Below are positions 6,610-15,756 of a stretch of DNA of 64,000 bases, piece after piece (position 1 is the stretch's first letter; each line of letters begins with the position of its first letter). The notes under the pieces were generated by a model. The model did not search any database. It saw only the letters and a program-made list of their open reading frames with translations, and was not told where the DNA came from. Source of the DNA: Candidatus Microgenomates bacterium (GTDB taxonomy: Bacteria; Patescibacteria; JACPGU01); the NCBI GenBank assembly GCA_016188915.1, contig JACPGU010000001.1, positions 124,001 through 188,000 of the forward strand. The letters are read 5' to 3'. The position numbers and the translations under genes are program-made.

Positions 6610-8706
6610 CTACCGTCCCTCCGCCTTCTCTTTTGCCTTAATCCCGATGATAGTTTCCGCCACATTGCGAGGCACTTCGGCATAATGGTCGAATTCCATC
6701 GTGGAAGAACCGCGGCCTTGCGTCATCGAACGCAGATTGGTCGTGTAGCCAAACATTTCACCGAGTGGCACATAAGCATCGATAAATTTAATCGTGCCTC
6801 GGTCGCCGGACTCCAAAATCTGGCCGCGTTTGGCGTTCAAATCGCCCATAATATCGCCCAAGAATTCTTCTGGCGCCAGCACTTCCACTTTCATTACCGG
6901 TTCCAAAATTACCGGATCGGCCTTTTTCACGCCGTCTTGAAAGGCCATACTGGCTGCGATTTTGAAGGCCATTTCAGATGAGTCCACTTCGTGGAAAGAA
7001 CCGTCAAAAACCGCCGCTTTCAGATCTATCACTGGATAGCCAGCGATTACTCCCCTGTCCATAGCTTCTTTGATACCTTTTTCAATCGCCGGAACATATT
7101 CGCGCGGAATAGCGCCACCGACGATTTTGTTCTCAAATTCAAAACCTTTGCCTGCTTCCAGAGGCGATAATTCCAACCAACAATGGCCGTATTGGCCACG
7201 ACCGCCGGATTGACGGATGAATTTACCCTCGCACTGAACCAATTTGCGAATAGCCTCTTTGTAGGCCACTTGTGGTTTGCCCACATTAGCCTCCACTTTG
7301 AATTCTCTTTTCATACGATCTACAATAATTTCCAAGTGCAATTCGCCCATGCCGGAAATAATCGTTTCTCCAGTCTCTTGATCACCTTTGATGCGAAAGG
7401 TTGGATCTTCTTCGGCTAGCTTGGAGAGCGCCACGCCCATTTTTTCCTGATCGGCTTTAGTCTTTGGTTCAATCGCTACCGAAATCACTGGCTCGGGAAA
7501 AGTGATATTTTCCAAAATAACAGGGTTGGTTTCATCGCACAAAGTATCGCCGGTAAAGGTAGATTTTAATCCTACCGCTGCCGCAATCTCACCAGCTGAA
7601 ACTTCCGAGACATCTTCCCTCTGCGCGGCGTGGAGTCTGACGATACGGCCTATTCTTTCTCTTTCGCCCTTCGTTGAATTATAAACATAGGAGCCGGCTG
7701 TCAATTTCCCTGAATAAACGCGGAAAAAGCAAAGCTTACCAACAAAAGGGTCAGAGGCTATCTTGAAAGCTAATGCTGCAAAAGGTTCTTTCTCGGAGGC
7801 TAAGCGTGTCACTTCTTCACCGGTTTTGGGATGGGTGCCTTTCACCGGCGGTTTGTCTAGTGGCGAGGGTAAATAATACATGATGGCGTCTAGCAAAGTT
7901 TCTACAATGACGCCTCGACCATCGCCACCCATAACGGGGAAAAAATTGCCGGTCAGAGTCGCCTTGCGGATAGCTGAACGCAATTCTTCGGTCGTTAGTT
8001 CTTCGCCGCCCAGATATTTTTCCATCAATTTCTCGTCAAATTCCACCGCTTTCTCAATCAGTTCTGAACGATATTTGGCTACTTGTTCAGCCATTTCCGC
8101 CGGTACTTCGCTTTCGATTAATTGATGGTCGGTGAATTCTTTGTAGGTATAGGATTTCAGCGCCACCAGATCCACCACACCATTGATGTCTTTTTCGAAA
8201 CCAATCGGCAGTTGAATCGGGTAGGCTTCTTTGCGAAGTCTTTTGCGAATAGAATCCAAAGATTTATAAAAATCGCCACCGGTTTGATTGATTTTGTTGA
8301 TAAAGCAAATGCGTGGTACACCATATTTGTCGCCTTGACGCCAGACGGTCTCCGACTGCGGTTCCACGCCCATTTTGCCGTCAAAGATAACGGCCGCGCC
8401 ATCCAAAACACGCAAAGATCGCTCTACCTCAACGGTAAAGTCAACGTGCCCCGGCGTGTCAATAATATTGAAACGATGGTCTTTCCAAAAACAAGTGGTC
8501 GCCGCCGAAGTAATCGTGATACCTCGCTCGCGCTCTTGCTCCATCCAGTCCATAGTCGCCTCGCCTTCGTGTACCGCGCCGATTTTGTGCTTTTTCCCGG
8601 TACGGTAAAGAATGCCTTCGGTCACCGTCGTCTTACCAGCGTCGATATGGGCAATGGTGCCGAAATTGCGAACATGGTCGAGGGGATATTTTGTCTCTTC
8701 TGTCAT
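6610..8706 (-). CDS. fusA: translation elongation factor G
   Basis: 698 residues, the usual length for EF-G, the GTPase that drives ribosomal translocation. G-domain motifs are AHIDAGKTT near residue 20, RGITITSAA, DTPGHVDF and NKINQTGGD (the usual NKMD is NKIN here); domains II-V follow, including GRGQYGHCWLE and the C-terminal YTTNLRSMTQGRG. No ribosome site precedes the ATG. It normally sits between rpsG and tuf, but here accessory genes separate it from both. Confidence 0.98.
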   Translation of the reverse strand: MTEETKYPLDHVRNFGTIAHIDAGKTTVTEGILYRTGKKHKIGAVHEGEATMDWMEQERERGITITSAATTCFWKDHRFNIIDTPGHVDFTVEVERSLRVLDGAAVIFDGKMGVEPQSETVWRQGDKYGVPRICFINKINQTGGDFYKSLDSIRKRLRKEAYPIQLPIGFEKDINGVVDLVALKSYTYKEFTDHQLIESEVPAEMAEQVAKYRSELIEKAVEFDEKLMEKYLGGEELTTEELRSAIRKATLTGNFFPVMGGDGRGVIVETLLDAIMYYLPSPLDKPPVKGTHPKTGEEVTRLASEKEPFAALAFKIASDPFVGKLCFFRVYSGKLTAGSYVYNSTKGERERIGRIVRLHAAQREDVSEVSAGEIAAAVGLKSTFTGDTLCDETNPVILENITFPEPVISVAIEPKTKADQEKMGVALSKLAEEDPTFRIKGDQETGETIISGMGELHLEIIVDRMKREFKVEANVGKPQVAYKEAIRKLVQCEGKFIRQSGGRGQYGHCWLELSPLEAGKGFEFENKIVGGAIPREYVPAIEKGIKEAMDRGVIAGYPVIDLKAAVFDGSFHEVDSSEMAFKIAASMAFQDGVKKADPVILEPVMKVEVLAPEEFLGDIMGDLNAKRGQILESGDRGTIKFIDAYVPLGEMFGYTTNLRSMTQGRGSSTMEFDHYAEVPRNVAETIIGIKAKEKAEGR

Positions 8707-8899
8707 TGTGCGTTTTTCTAATAATCTAGTGCTATTTAAAAGTTATAATTTTTGAATTTTGTAATTTTTGAATTTTTAAACAATTTCTAATGTTCTAATT
8801 TTTAAAAAATTAAAAATTGTAAAAATTAAAAATTGGCGTTCAGGACGAAGCCTTGCCTATTATACGCAGAATAGATACTGGAAGCAAGAAAATTTTTTA

Positions 8900-8928
8900 T
8901 TGCTATTGTTTTGCCAAAGATTTATAAT
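8900..8928 (+). promoter_or_regulatory. promoter of the Cys-rich gene at 8996
   Basis: TTGCTA at 8900-8905, 17-nt spacer, TATAAT at 8923-8928. Confidence 0.65.
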
Positions 8929-8995
8929 AATGGCAACTTCAAGAACCTGAAGGCTGGGTTTTTGGAGAAATTTAAAAAGAGAGGCGGTGGAAAAG

Positions 8996-9253
8996 ATGTG
9001 CAAGTCGGCTGAAGAAATGCAGGGAGCACAGAGAGCCATGGATATTCCGAGGAAAAGGCCTCCCGAAGGGGAAGCTCATATAACGTTCACTCCCTATGTG
9101 AAGGGTTCTGGTTGCGACATCTGTTATGGCACCGGCGCCTGCATGGCCTGTCATGATAATGGCGGAGAATGTTCTTCCTGTCATGGGACTAGGCTCTGTA
9201 TCGCCTGCGAAGGAAAGAAAGGAGAGGAGAAAGAATCCAAAGGAGTGTCATGA
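8996..9253 (+). CDS. small Cys-rich zinc-knuckle protein, relative of the 3001 gene
   Basis: 85 residues from ATG 8996; a GTG at 8987 is also possible but lies only 2 nt behind the AGAGAGG ribosome site. Knuckles CDICYGTGACMACH near residue 40, CSSCHGTRLCIAC near residue 59 and the spacer DNGGEC give at least seven cysteines in DnaJ-like spacing. The N-terminal half (IPRKRPPEGEAHITF) has no recognisable domain. It has its own promoter and a strong terminator and points against the surrounding ribosomal genes. Function unknown; zinc binding is inferred. Confidence 0.65.
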   Translation: MCKSAEEMQGAQRAMDIPRKRPPEGEAHITFTPYVKGSGCDICYGTGACMACHDNGGECSSCHGTRLCIACEGKKGEEKESKGVS

Positions 9254-9280
9254 CCGCCATTCCCACACACTACCAAAAGT

Positions 9281-9324
9281 AAAAAGACCCGTTCGCCGGT
9301 TTCGCCGACAACGGGTCTTTTCTG
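9281..9324 (+). terminator. terminator of the gene at 8996
   Basis: Arms AAAAGACCCGTT and AACGGGTCTTTT around an inner CCGG-rich loop, ending in TTTTCTG; A/T runs on both sides make it potentially bidirectional. Confidence 0.8.
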
Positions 9325-9325
9325 T

Positions 9326-9360
9326 TACTAGGACACGACGTTCGACGTCGTGTCCTAGTA
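9326..9360. repeat. GGACACGACG palindrome, copy 2
   Basis: Perfect 15-nt arms TACTAGGACACGACG and CGTCGTGTCCTAGTA with loop TTCGA, between the terminators of two convergent genes. Confidence 0.9.
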
Positions 9361-9364
9361 GTAC

Positions 9365-9398
9365 AAAAAAAATACCGCGCGGTTGCTCGCGCGGTGAA
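9365..9398 (-). terminator. terminator of the lipoprotein gene
   Basis: Minus strand GC stem CACCGCGCGAGCAACCGCGC with pairing GCGCGGT / ACCGCGC, followed by TATTTTTTTTG. Confidence 0.8.
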
Positions 9399-9418
9399 TA
9401 TTTTTTTTGCTTGATGCC

Positions 9419-10537
9419 TTACTCGGAGGAGAGCTTCCTCTCCCAGTAAAGCCTTCCCGGGAATTCCTCGGTGGTTGGCTCCTGGTAGTCGGTCGCCTCC
9501 CACTCCAAGGACTCGGGGAGAATATTGATATTTATGCAAAATTCTCCCCCTTCCACATCGATTGGGTTCACGAGCCGGAAGTAGTCCCAGCTCGAATCGA
9601 TGGCCTCCGGCTTCGTTTGAAGCTTGAAGCATTCCCGATACTGGCCGGCAGGAATCCCCTCCGCCGAGAGGGAAAAGCTAACGCTTCCTGTGTCGCCCGG
9701 CAAAATCCTATAGCCGGTAGCATCAGAAACCACCGTCCTGTCGTACCAGGACGAAGAGTCAAAAAACTGACTCCCGGTAGCGTTAACCGTCACCATATAC
9801 ACGCGGTTCTTCCTGTTGGACAGGTTGTACCACGGCATATTCCCCGTATTCTTCACCCGAACTTCGGGGAAAAAATACGGCCAACTCCCGCCACGCTGCC
9901 CGGACACCAAGGTCACCGAGATTTCCTGATCGGTCACAGCGGCGTACTTCGGCTCGGTGCCTTCCGGCAGGACACCGATTTCTAATTCGGCCGTGGGAAT
10001 CCAGAAGCTGTCCTTGCTCAAAACGGACAGGTCTTCGACAGTGGCGCGAACAGTGATGGTTTTGGTGCTTCCCTGCGCCACAGCCGGAAGAATAACCGCC
10101 ATCGTCGCCACACCCCAATCGTTGGTCGTGACGATTTCGGTCGCGCCCAATTGAATTGAGCCGTCGTAAACTCGAAACGTCACCGGAGCCTTGAGCCGCG
10201 AGTAATCGCAACCCTCTCTGCAGCTCCCGTGGATTTTTGCTCCAGTCGTCATTTCTTCTCCAGCCATGCCCACCTGATAGCTGTAATCCAGATAGGTGTC
10301 ATCGGAAACCGCCCCCGAGCTTGCCGCCGAAATCCAGGAAACCACATCGCCTTCAGCGATGATGATGTTGCCCGGATTCTCCGGAATGGGTGGCTCCATG
10401 CCTTCGTCCAGGGTGGGCGGAACGGGCACAACCGGTGTCCCTCCCCCGCCTCCGCAACCGGATAGAAGAAGAATCGCAATCAGGAGCAAGAAAATGCCTC
10501 CCACCACCGCCAACCCCACCTTTTTCATCTTTTTCAA
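9419..10537 (-). CDS. predicted lipoprotein with beta-sandwich domains
   Basis: 372 residues. The N-terminus (KKMKKVGLAV, hydrophobic core, LLLSGC) is a lipoprotein signal peptide with the lipobox Cys near residue 28, followed by a Gly/Pro-rich linker (GGGGTPVVPVPP). The remainder is beta-rich with two or three Ig-like stretches (VTFRVYDGSIQLG, PEVRVKNTGNMPW, GDTGSVSFSLSAEG). The second resembles CARDB/NPCBM-type extracellular domains. The start is probably TTG at 10537 because AAGGAGG lies 7 nt upstream; ATG at 10528 is the alternative. Own promoter and terminator; lies between rpsG and fusA. Confidence 0.75.
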   Translation of the reverse strand: MKKMKKVGLAVVGGIFLLLIAILLLSGCGGGGGTPVVPVPPTLDEGMEPPIPENPGNIIIAEGDVVSWISAASSGAVSDDTYLDYSYQVGMAGEEMTTGAKIHGSCREGCDYSRLKAPVTFRVYDGSIQLGATEIVTTNDWGVATMAVILPAVAQGSTKTITVRATVEDLSVLSKDSFWIPTAELEIGVLPEGTEPKYAAVTDQEISVTLVSGQRGGSWPYFFPEVRVKNTGNMPWYNLSNRKNRVYMVTVNATGSQFFDSSSWYDRTVVSDATGYRILPGDTGSVSFSLSAEGIPAGQYRECFKLQTKPEAIDSSWDYFRLVNPIDVEGGEFCININILPESLEWEATDYQEPTTEEFPGRLYWERKLSSE

Positions 10538-10623
10538 AGCTACTTCCTCCTTTTCTGGCCCCGTAGGGCTGATTTTTTAGCACATTTTTAAGGATCAAAC
10601 TGCACCCTTTATGCTTATCTACC

Positions 10624-10652
10624 ATTATAGCATAGTTTATGAAAAAAGTCAA
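10624..10652 (-). promoter_or_regulatory. promoter of the lipoprotein gene
   Basis: Minus strand TTGACT, 17-nt spacer, TATAAT (complement 10624-10629). Confidence 0.75.
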
Positions 10653-10683
10653 GGTTTTTACGCGTATATCCACACATATCAAT

Positions 10684-10710
10684 AAAAATCAGCCGTTAAG
10701 CTGATTTTTA
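10684..10710 (-). terminator. terminator after rpsG
   Basis: Minus strand AAAAATCAG-CTTAACGG-CTGATTTTT. It ends the rpoB-rpoC-rpsL-rpsG run before the inserted lipoprotein gene. Confidence 0.75.
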
Positions 10711-10752
10711 TCTTTCGTACAATTTGTCTAAAAATTCGTAAAATTTGTCTTC

Positions 10753-11229
10753 CTAATATCTCCCGAAATGGGCGTAGGCGCGATTGCTTTCGGCCATTTT
10801 GTGAGTATCTTCTTTTTTCTTGATTGCTCCACCCTGATTGTCAGAAGCCAAAATCAATTCTTCGGCCAGCTCTTCTGGTGTAGAACGACCCTTTTTAGCC
10901 CGCACTACCCCTAATATCCATTTGATAGCAAAGACAACTTTTTGGTCTTTTTTGACTTCCATCGGCACCTGGTAATTGGCCCCTCCGATACGACGACTAC
11001 GCACTTTTAGGCTGGGAGAGACATTTTTAATAGCATTGTTAAAAACATCGATACCCTTTTTGTCAGTCTTTTTTTCCACTATTTCCAAAGCATCATAAAA
11101 AATACGAGTAGCCAAAGATTTTTTGCCACCCCACATCAGATTGTTGATAAATTTGGCAACCACAACTGACCCATAAACAGGGTCTGGCTGGATCTCTCTT
11201 TTTGGCGCTTGTTTTGAACCTCGGCTCAT
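10753..11229 (-). CDS. rpsG: 30S ribosomal protein S7
   Basis: 158 residues, standard length. S7 nucleates assembly of the 30S head and contacts the E-site tRNA. Recognisable stretches are MWGGKKSLATRIFYDALE, VRSRRIGGANYQVPMEV and the C-terminal KMAESNRAYAHFGRY. It follows rpsL with a 92-nt gap on the same strand. No ribosome site is visible upstream of the ATG. Confidence 0.97.
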   Translation of the reverse strand: MSRGSKQAPKREIQPDPVYGSVVVAKFINNLMWGGKKSLATRIFYDALEIVEKKTDKKGIDVFNNAIKNVSPSLKVRSRRIGGANYQVPMEVKKDQKVVFAIKWILGVVRAKKGRSTPEELAEELILASDNQGGAIKKKEDTHKMAESNRAYAHFGRY

Positions 11230-11321
11230 GGCTAAAAAATTAATAAAATAAAAAAGTAAAAAATTAAGAATTCTGCAATTATTATTTTCTTAATTTCTTA
11301 TTTTCTTAATTTCTTAATTCC

Positions 11322-11735
11322 TTATTTCCGCTTTGCTCCATACCTAGAACGACCTTGCTGTCTTTTTTCTACCCCTCCAGCATCCAACATGCCACGCACA
11401 ATATGATATCTAACCCCCGGTAGGTCTTTTACTCTGCCACCACGGATAACCACTACTGAGTGTTCTTGAAGATTGTGCCCGATCCCCGGGATGTAGGCTG
11501 TCACTTCCATACCATTAGTCAATCTGACACGAGCGATTTTACGCAAAGCGGAGTTTGGCTTTTTCGGTGTCATCGTCGTCACCTTGGTGCAAACACCGCG
11601 CTTAAAAGGCGAACCTTTTTTACTCTCCGTAGTGCGACCTTTGATGGAATTAAAACCCAAAAGCAAAGCTGGCGCCTTGCTTTTTTTTGCGGCGCTCTTT
11701 CTCCCCTTGCGAATTAATTGATTAATGGTAGGCAC
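11322..11735 (-). CDS. rpsL: 30S ribosomal protein S12
   Basis: 137 residues; decoding-centre protein of the 30S subunit. Typical segments are PTINQLIRKGR, KKPNSALRKIARVRL (the streptomycin-relevant loop), AYIPGIGHNLQEHSVV and RGGRVKDLPGVRYH. An insertion relative to E. coli (GFNSIKGRTTESKKGSP) precedes the first core strand. Between rpoC and rpsG, the standard order. Confidence 0.97.
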   Translation of the reverse strand: MPTINQLIRKGRKSAAKKSKAPALLLGFNSIKGRTTESKKGSPFKRGVCTKVTTMTPKKPNSALRKIARVRLTNGMEVTAYIPGIGHNLQEHSVVVIRGGRVKDLPGVRYHIVRGMLDAGGVEKRQQGRSRYGAKRK

Positions 11736-11850
11736 AAAAATAAAATAAAATTTCTAATTAACCTAATTGACCTAATTTCTAATTAATTAAATCAATTAGA
11801 AATTTTGCGAACATTTAACATTATAGCAAAAACAACGCGCTATTTCAACC

Positions 11851-14800
11851 CTATTGTCTTCGGCGAGTGGCAAAACCAGTGCCGGCAGGAATTAATTTAC
11901 CCAAAATCGTATTCTCTTTCAAGCCTCGCAGACGGTCTACTTTGCCTACCGTTGCCGCGTCAATCAAAACCGAAGTCGTCTCTTGGAAGGAAGCGGCCGA
12001 CAAGAAAGAATCTGTGTTCAATGAAGATTTAGTGACACCCAAAAGCAATTCTTCCCAGGCTATTAATTTCTTACGAGATTTTTCTAATTTTTTGTTCATG
12101 GCTCGAACCGACGAAAGCGTAACAATATCGCCTTCCAAAAATTCGCTCGCACCCGGATCGGTGATACGAACCTTGGAGAACATTTGGCGAATAATAATTT
12201 CAATATGCTTGTCGTTGATGGACTGGCCCTGCGATTCGTATATTTCCTGAATTTCTTTGACAATATATCTTTTGACCGCGCCAGAGTCTCTGATATCCAT
12301 TAGCTGATGCAAGTCAATATGGCCCTCCGTGATTTGCGCGCCTTTTTCTATTTTTTCACCCTCCCCTACCAAAACCTCTATCCCGCGGTCAATATTGTAG
12401 ATTCTTTCTTCTTTTGTAGCGTAGGTCAGAATAATTTTTTGCGCGTTTTTATCTATTTTGACCACACCCTTACCATGCGCCTTCAAGTGTTTTGTTTTGC
12501 TCAAATCCAAAACAGTTTGACCGTCGGCTACTTTGTCTCCATCTTTGACCAAAATTTTAGCGTTTTTAGGAATTTCTATAATATCTTTTTTGAAATCATC
12601 GGAAGAAATTGTCACCGTGATTTTTCCATCTTTATCTTCGGTTAAAGAAACTGCTCCAGAGATCTCGGAAATAATCGCCAGACCCTTGGGGGCGCGCGCC
12701 TCAAAAAGCTCTTCTACGCGAGGCAAACCTTGGGTAATATCACGTTTGGCAATACCACCAGAGTGAAAAGTTCTCATTGTCAACTGCGTGCCAGGCTCAC
12801 CGATAGATTGAGCTGCCATAATACCCACCGCTTCTCCCATCATTACGATTTGTCCGCGCGCCAAATCACGACCATAGCAAGTCTGGCAAATCCCCCATTC
12901 CGCTTCACATTCCAAAGCCGTCTTTACGGCCACCGTATCAATGAATCCATCATCAATAATTTTTTTGATTTTTTCCAAAGTCAACTCTTCGCCTTTGGCA
13001 AAAAGAATTTTCTTATTTTTGCCAACTATGTCACGCGCGATAATACGTCCGTCCAGTCTTTTGATAAAATCTCGATCTATGTCTTCAGCATTACTTTTGG
13101 CAAATTCCATTGCCGCGCTAGTGCCACAATCTTCTAGGCTGATAATCATATCTTGCGCCACATCAACCAAGCGGCGGGTCAAATAACCGGCATCTGAAGT
13201 TCGAAGCGCTGTATCAGCCAAGCCTTTTCTCGCGCCGTGAGAAGAAATAAAATATTCCAGAACAGTCAGTCCTTCTTTAAAGTTGGATTTGACCGGCAGG
13301 TCAATAATATCTCCGGTCGGACTCTGCAAGAGTCCTCTCATCGCCACTACTTGAGAAAGGTGGTCTTTGTTGCCGCGCGCCTTGGAAGTAATCATGATGG
13401 TAACAGGATTTTCTCGGTCAAAACGAGCGAAAAGATCTTTTTCAATTTTTTCTTTGGTAGCCGTCCAAATCTCAATATTTTTCAAATATTTTTCAGTCGG
13501 AGTGATTAGGCCTTTTTTATATTGATTATCCACTTCGTCTATTTTGCGCTCGGCTTCTGTTATTTCCTTGGTTTTGTTTTCGGGGATATGTAAATCGTCA
13601 ACCGAAAGGCTAATGCCTGACAAAGTGGCTGCCAACATTCCGATACTTTTGATATCGTCAACCAGAATAGCTGTTTTCTCAATGCCTAATTCTTTAAAAG
13701 ATTTGGCGATTATTTTTTCCAAATCACCTTTGGCCACGGTAGCATTTACGAAATCTATTTCATCTGGGATGTATTGATTGAACCAAATACGACCCAATGT
13801 TGTTTCTATTATCTTATCGTCCATACGCACTTTTATTTTAGCCTGCATATGGATTTGCCCAAGCTGATAGGCCATATTGGCTTCTTCCGCGCTGTGGAAA
13901 GCGCGACCTTCACCTAAAACACCAGACGCTTCCATTGTCAGATAATAGCAACCCAAGGCGATATCCTGAGAAGGAGCAACAGAAGGAGAACCGTCGGACG
14001 GTTTCAGTAGATTTTTGGAAGAGAGCATAATATTGGCAGCTTCTTCTTGGGCCGGTCGCGACAGTGGTACATGAATGGCCATCTGGTCGCCATCAAAGTC
14101 GGCGTTGAAAGGAGAACAAACTAAAGGGTGAATACGAATAGCCTTGCCTTCAATTAATTTTACCTTAAAAGCCTGGATGCCCAAGCGATGCAAAGTCGGC
14201 GCGCGATTAAGTAAAACATAATATTTTTTAGTGATTTCTTCCAAAATATCCCAAACTTCAGAGATGCCAGAGTCTATCAATTTGGAGGCGCTTTTGGCGC
14301 TGTGGGTAAAGCCTCGACCGATTAATTCCGCGATAATGAAGGGTTTGAACAATTCCAAAGCCATAGTCTTTGGTATGCCACACTCATCCAAGCGCATATC
14401 GGGTCCGCCAACGATTACCGAACGACCGGAATAATCTACGCGCTTGCCCAAAAGATTTTGACGGAAACGCCCCTGTTTGCCCTTCAGCCCTTCGGACAAA
14501 GATTTTAATTTTTTCTTGCCGACAACAGCAGTTTTGCCACGCGCCGAATCAGTACCTATCAAGGCATCTACCGCTTCTTGCAACATTCTTTTTTCATTTC
14601 TTTGGATAACTTCTGGCGCGCGTAATTCCTGCAAACGCTTCAAGCGATTGTTGCGATTGATAACCCTGCGATACAAATCATTAATATCAGAAGTCGCGAA
14701 ACGACCGCCATCCAATGGCACCATCGGTCGCAAATCTGGCGGGATCACCGCTACGTGAGTCAAAATCATCCAAGCCGGGTCAATACTGGCGCGATCCAAA

Positions 14801-15714
14801 CCTTTCAGAAAACGTAATCTTTTGCTGATTTTTTTGCGTCTCTGGCCAGAGGCGATATCTCGTTCTTTTTCTAATTCACCAATCATTTTTTTGATATCCA
14901 ATTCTTTAACGAGATTCAAAATAGCTTCGGCGCCAATGCCTGCTTTGAAAAAATCACCATACTTTTGCCTCAAATCAGAATATTTACCTTCGGAGATAAT
15001 AGCATATTTATTCAGACGAACGATATCATCTTTGGCTTCCTCAAAGGCCAATTGAATTTCGGCTGTTTTCTGCTCCATTTCCTTTTCCCAAAGACTGAAT
15101 TCTCCCTGAACTTTTTTGACGATTTCTTTTTTGTCCATTCCAGGATGCTTTTTGGCCAAATCTTGCTTTTGCTTTTCTAGCTCATTTTTCTTTTTGGTGT
15201 GCTCCTTGCTTGTCTCTTTTTTGAAATCTTCCACTTCTTCTTTCAGCTTGCTCAAAATTTGTTGCTTGGTTTTTTCATCAACGCTTACAACAACAAAATT
15301 AGCAAAATAGATTACTTTTTCCAAATCGCGGACAGAGATGCCAAGATACATGCCAATACGGGAGGGCACGCCTCTTAAATACCAGATATGAGCAACTGGT
15401 GTAGCCAATTTTATATGTCCCATTCTTTCGCGACGGACCAAACTCCTAGTCACTTGTACTCCGCATTTGTCACAGATAATACCTTTGTAGCGAATTTTTT
15501 TGTATTTGCCACAGTAACATTCCCAGTCCTTGGTCGGACCAAAAATACGCTCGCAAAACAATCCGTCTTTTTCCGGTTTTTGAGTGCGATAATTGATAGT
15601 CTCTGGTTTGGTGACCTCGCCATGCGACCAAGAAAGAATATGTTCCGGGCTGGCCAAAGAGACTTTAATAGCATCAAAATCAGTGACTTTTTCTCCGAGC
15701 TGATCTTTGATCAT
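11851..15714 (-). CDS. rpoC: RNA polymerase subunit beta-prime
   Basis: 1287 residues. The catalytic metal motif NADFDGDQMAIH is present near residue 535. The N-terminal zinc ribbon reads CYCGKYKKIRYKG with CDKCG about 10 residues on, and a second zinc-binding set is CEAEWGICQTCYGRD. The clamp, bridge helix and trigger-loop region (GEPGTQLTMRTFHSGG) are intact. A Lys/Glu-rich coiled coil of about 90 residues (near 175-250) matches the lineage-variable clamp insertion. It lies 42 nt behind rpoB; no separate ribosome site is seen. Confidence 0.98.
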   Translation of the reverse strand: MIKDQLGEKVTDFDAIKVSLASPEHILSWSHGEVTKPETINYRTQKPEKDGLFCERIFGPTKDWECYCGKYKKIRYKGIICDKCGVQVTRSLVRRERMGHIKLATPVAHIWYLRGVPSRIGMYLGISVRDLEKVIYFANFVVVSVDEKTKQQILSKLKEEVEDFKKETSKEHTKKKNELEKQKQDLAKKHPGMDKKEIVKKVQGEFSLWEKEMEQKTAEIQLAFEEAKDDIVRLNKYAIISEGKYSDLRQKYGDFFKAGIGAEAILNLVKELDIKKMIGELEKERDIASGQRRKKISKRLRFLKGLDRASIDPAWMILTHVAVIPPDLRPMVPLDGGRFATSDINDLYRRVINRNNRLKRLQELRAPEVIQRNEKRMLQEAVDALIGTDSARGKTAVVGKKKLKSLSEGLKGKQGRFRQNLLGKRVDYSGRSVIVGGPDMRLDECGIPKTMALELFKPFIIAELIGRGFTHSAKSASKLIDSGISEVWDILEEITKKYYVLLNRAPTLHRLGIQAFKVKLIEGKAIRIHPLVCSPFNADFDGDQMAIHVPLSRPAQEEAANIMLSSKNLLKPSDGSPSVAPSQDIALGCYYLTMEASGVLGEGRAFHSAEEANMAYQLGQIHMQAKIKVRMDDKIIETTLGRIWFNQYIPDEIDFVNATVAKGDLEKIIAKSFKELGIEKTAILVDDIKSIGMLAATLSGISLSVDDLHIPENKTKEITEAERKIDEVDNQYKKGLITPTEKYLKNIEIWTATKEKIEKDLFARFDRENPVTIMITSKARGNKDHLSQVVAMRGLLQSPTGDIIDLPVKSNFKEGLTVLEYFISSHGARKGLADTALRTSDAGYLTRRLVDVAQDMIISLEDCGTSAAMEFAKSNAEDIDRDFIKRLDGRIIARDIVGKNKKILFAKGEELTLEKIKKIIDDGFIDTVAVKTALECEAEWGICQTCYGRDLARGQIVMMGEAVGIMAAQSIGEPGTQLTMRTFHSGGIAKRDITQGLPRVEELFEARAPKGLAIISEISGAVSLTEDKDGKITVTISSDDFKKDIIEIPKNAKILVKDGDKVADGQTVLDLSKTKHLKAHGKGVVKIDKNAQKIILTYATKEERIYNIDRGIEVLVGEGEKIEKGAQITEGHIDLHQLMDIRDSGAVKRYIVKEIQEIYESQGQSINDKHIEIIIRQMFSKVRITDPGASEFLEGDIVTLSSVRAMNKKLEKSRKKLIAWEELLLGVTKSSLNTDSFLSAASFQETTSVLIDAATVGKVDRLRGLKENTILGKLIPAGTGFATRRRQ

Positions 15715-15756
15715 AAGGATTGATTACTGGTTGGTTGATAATTATTACTAATGAGC

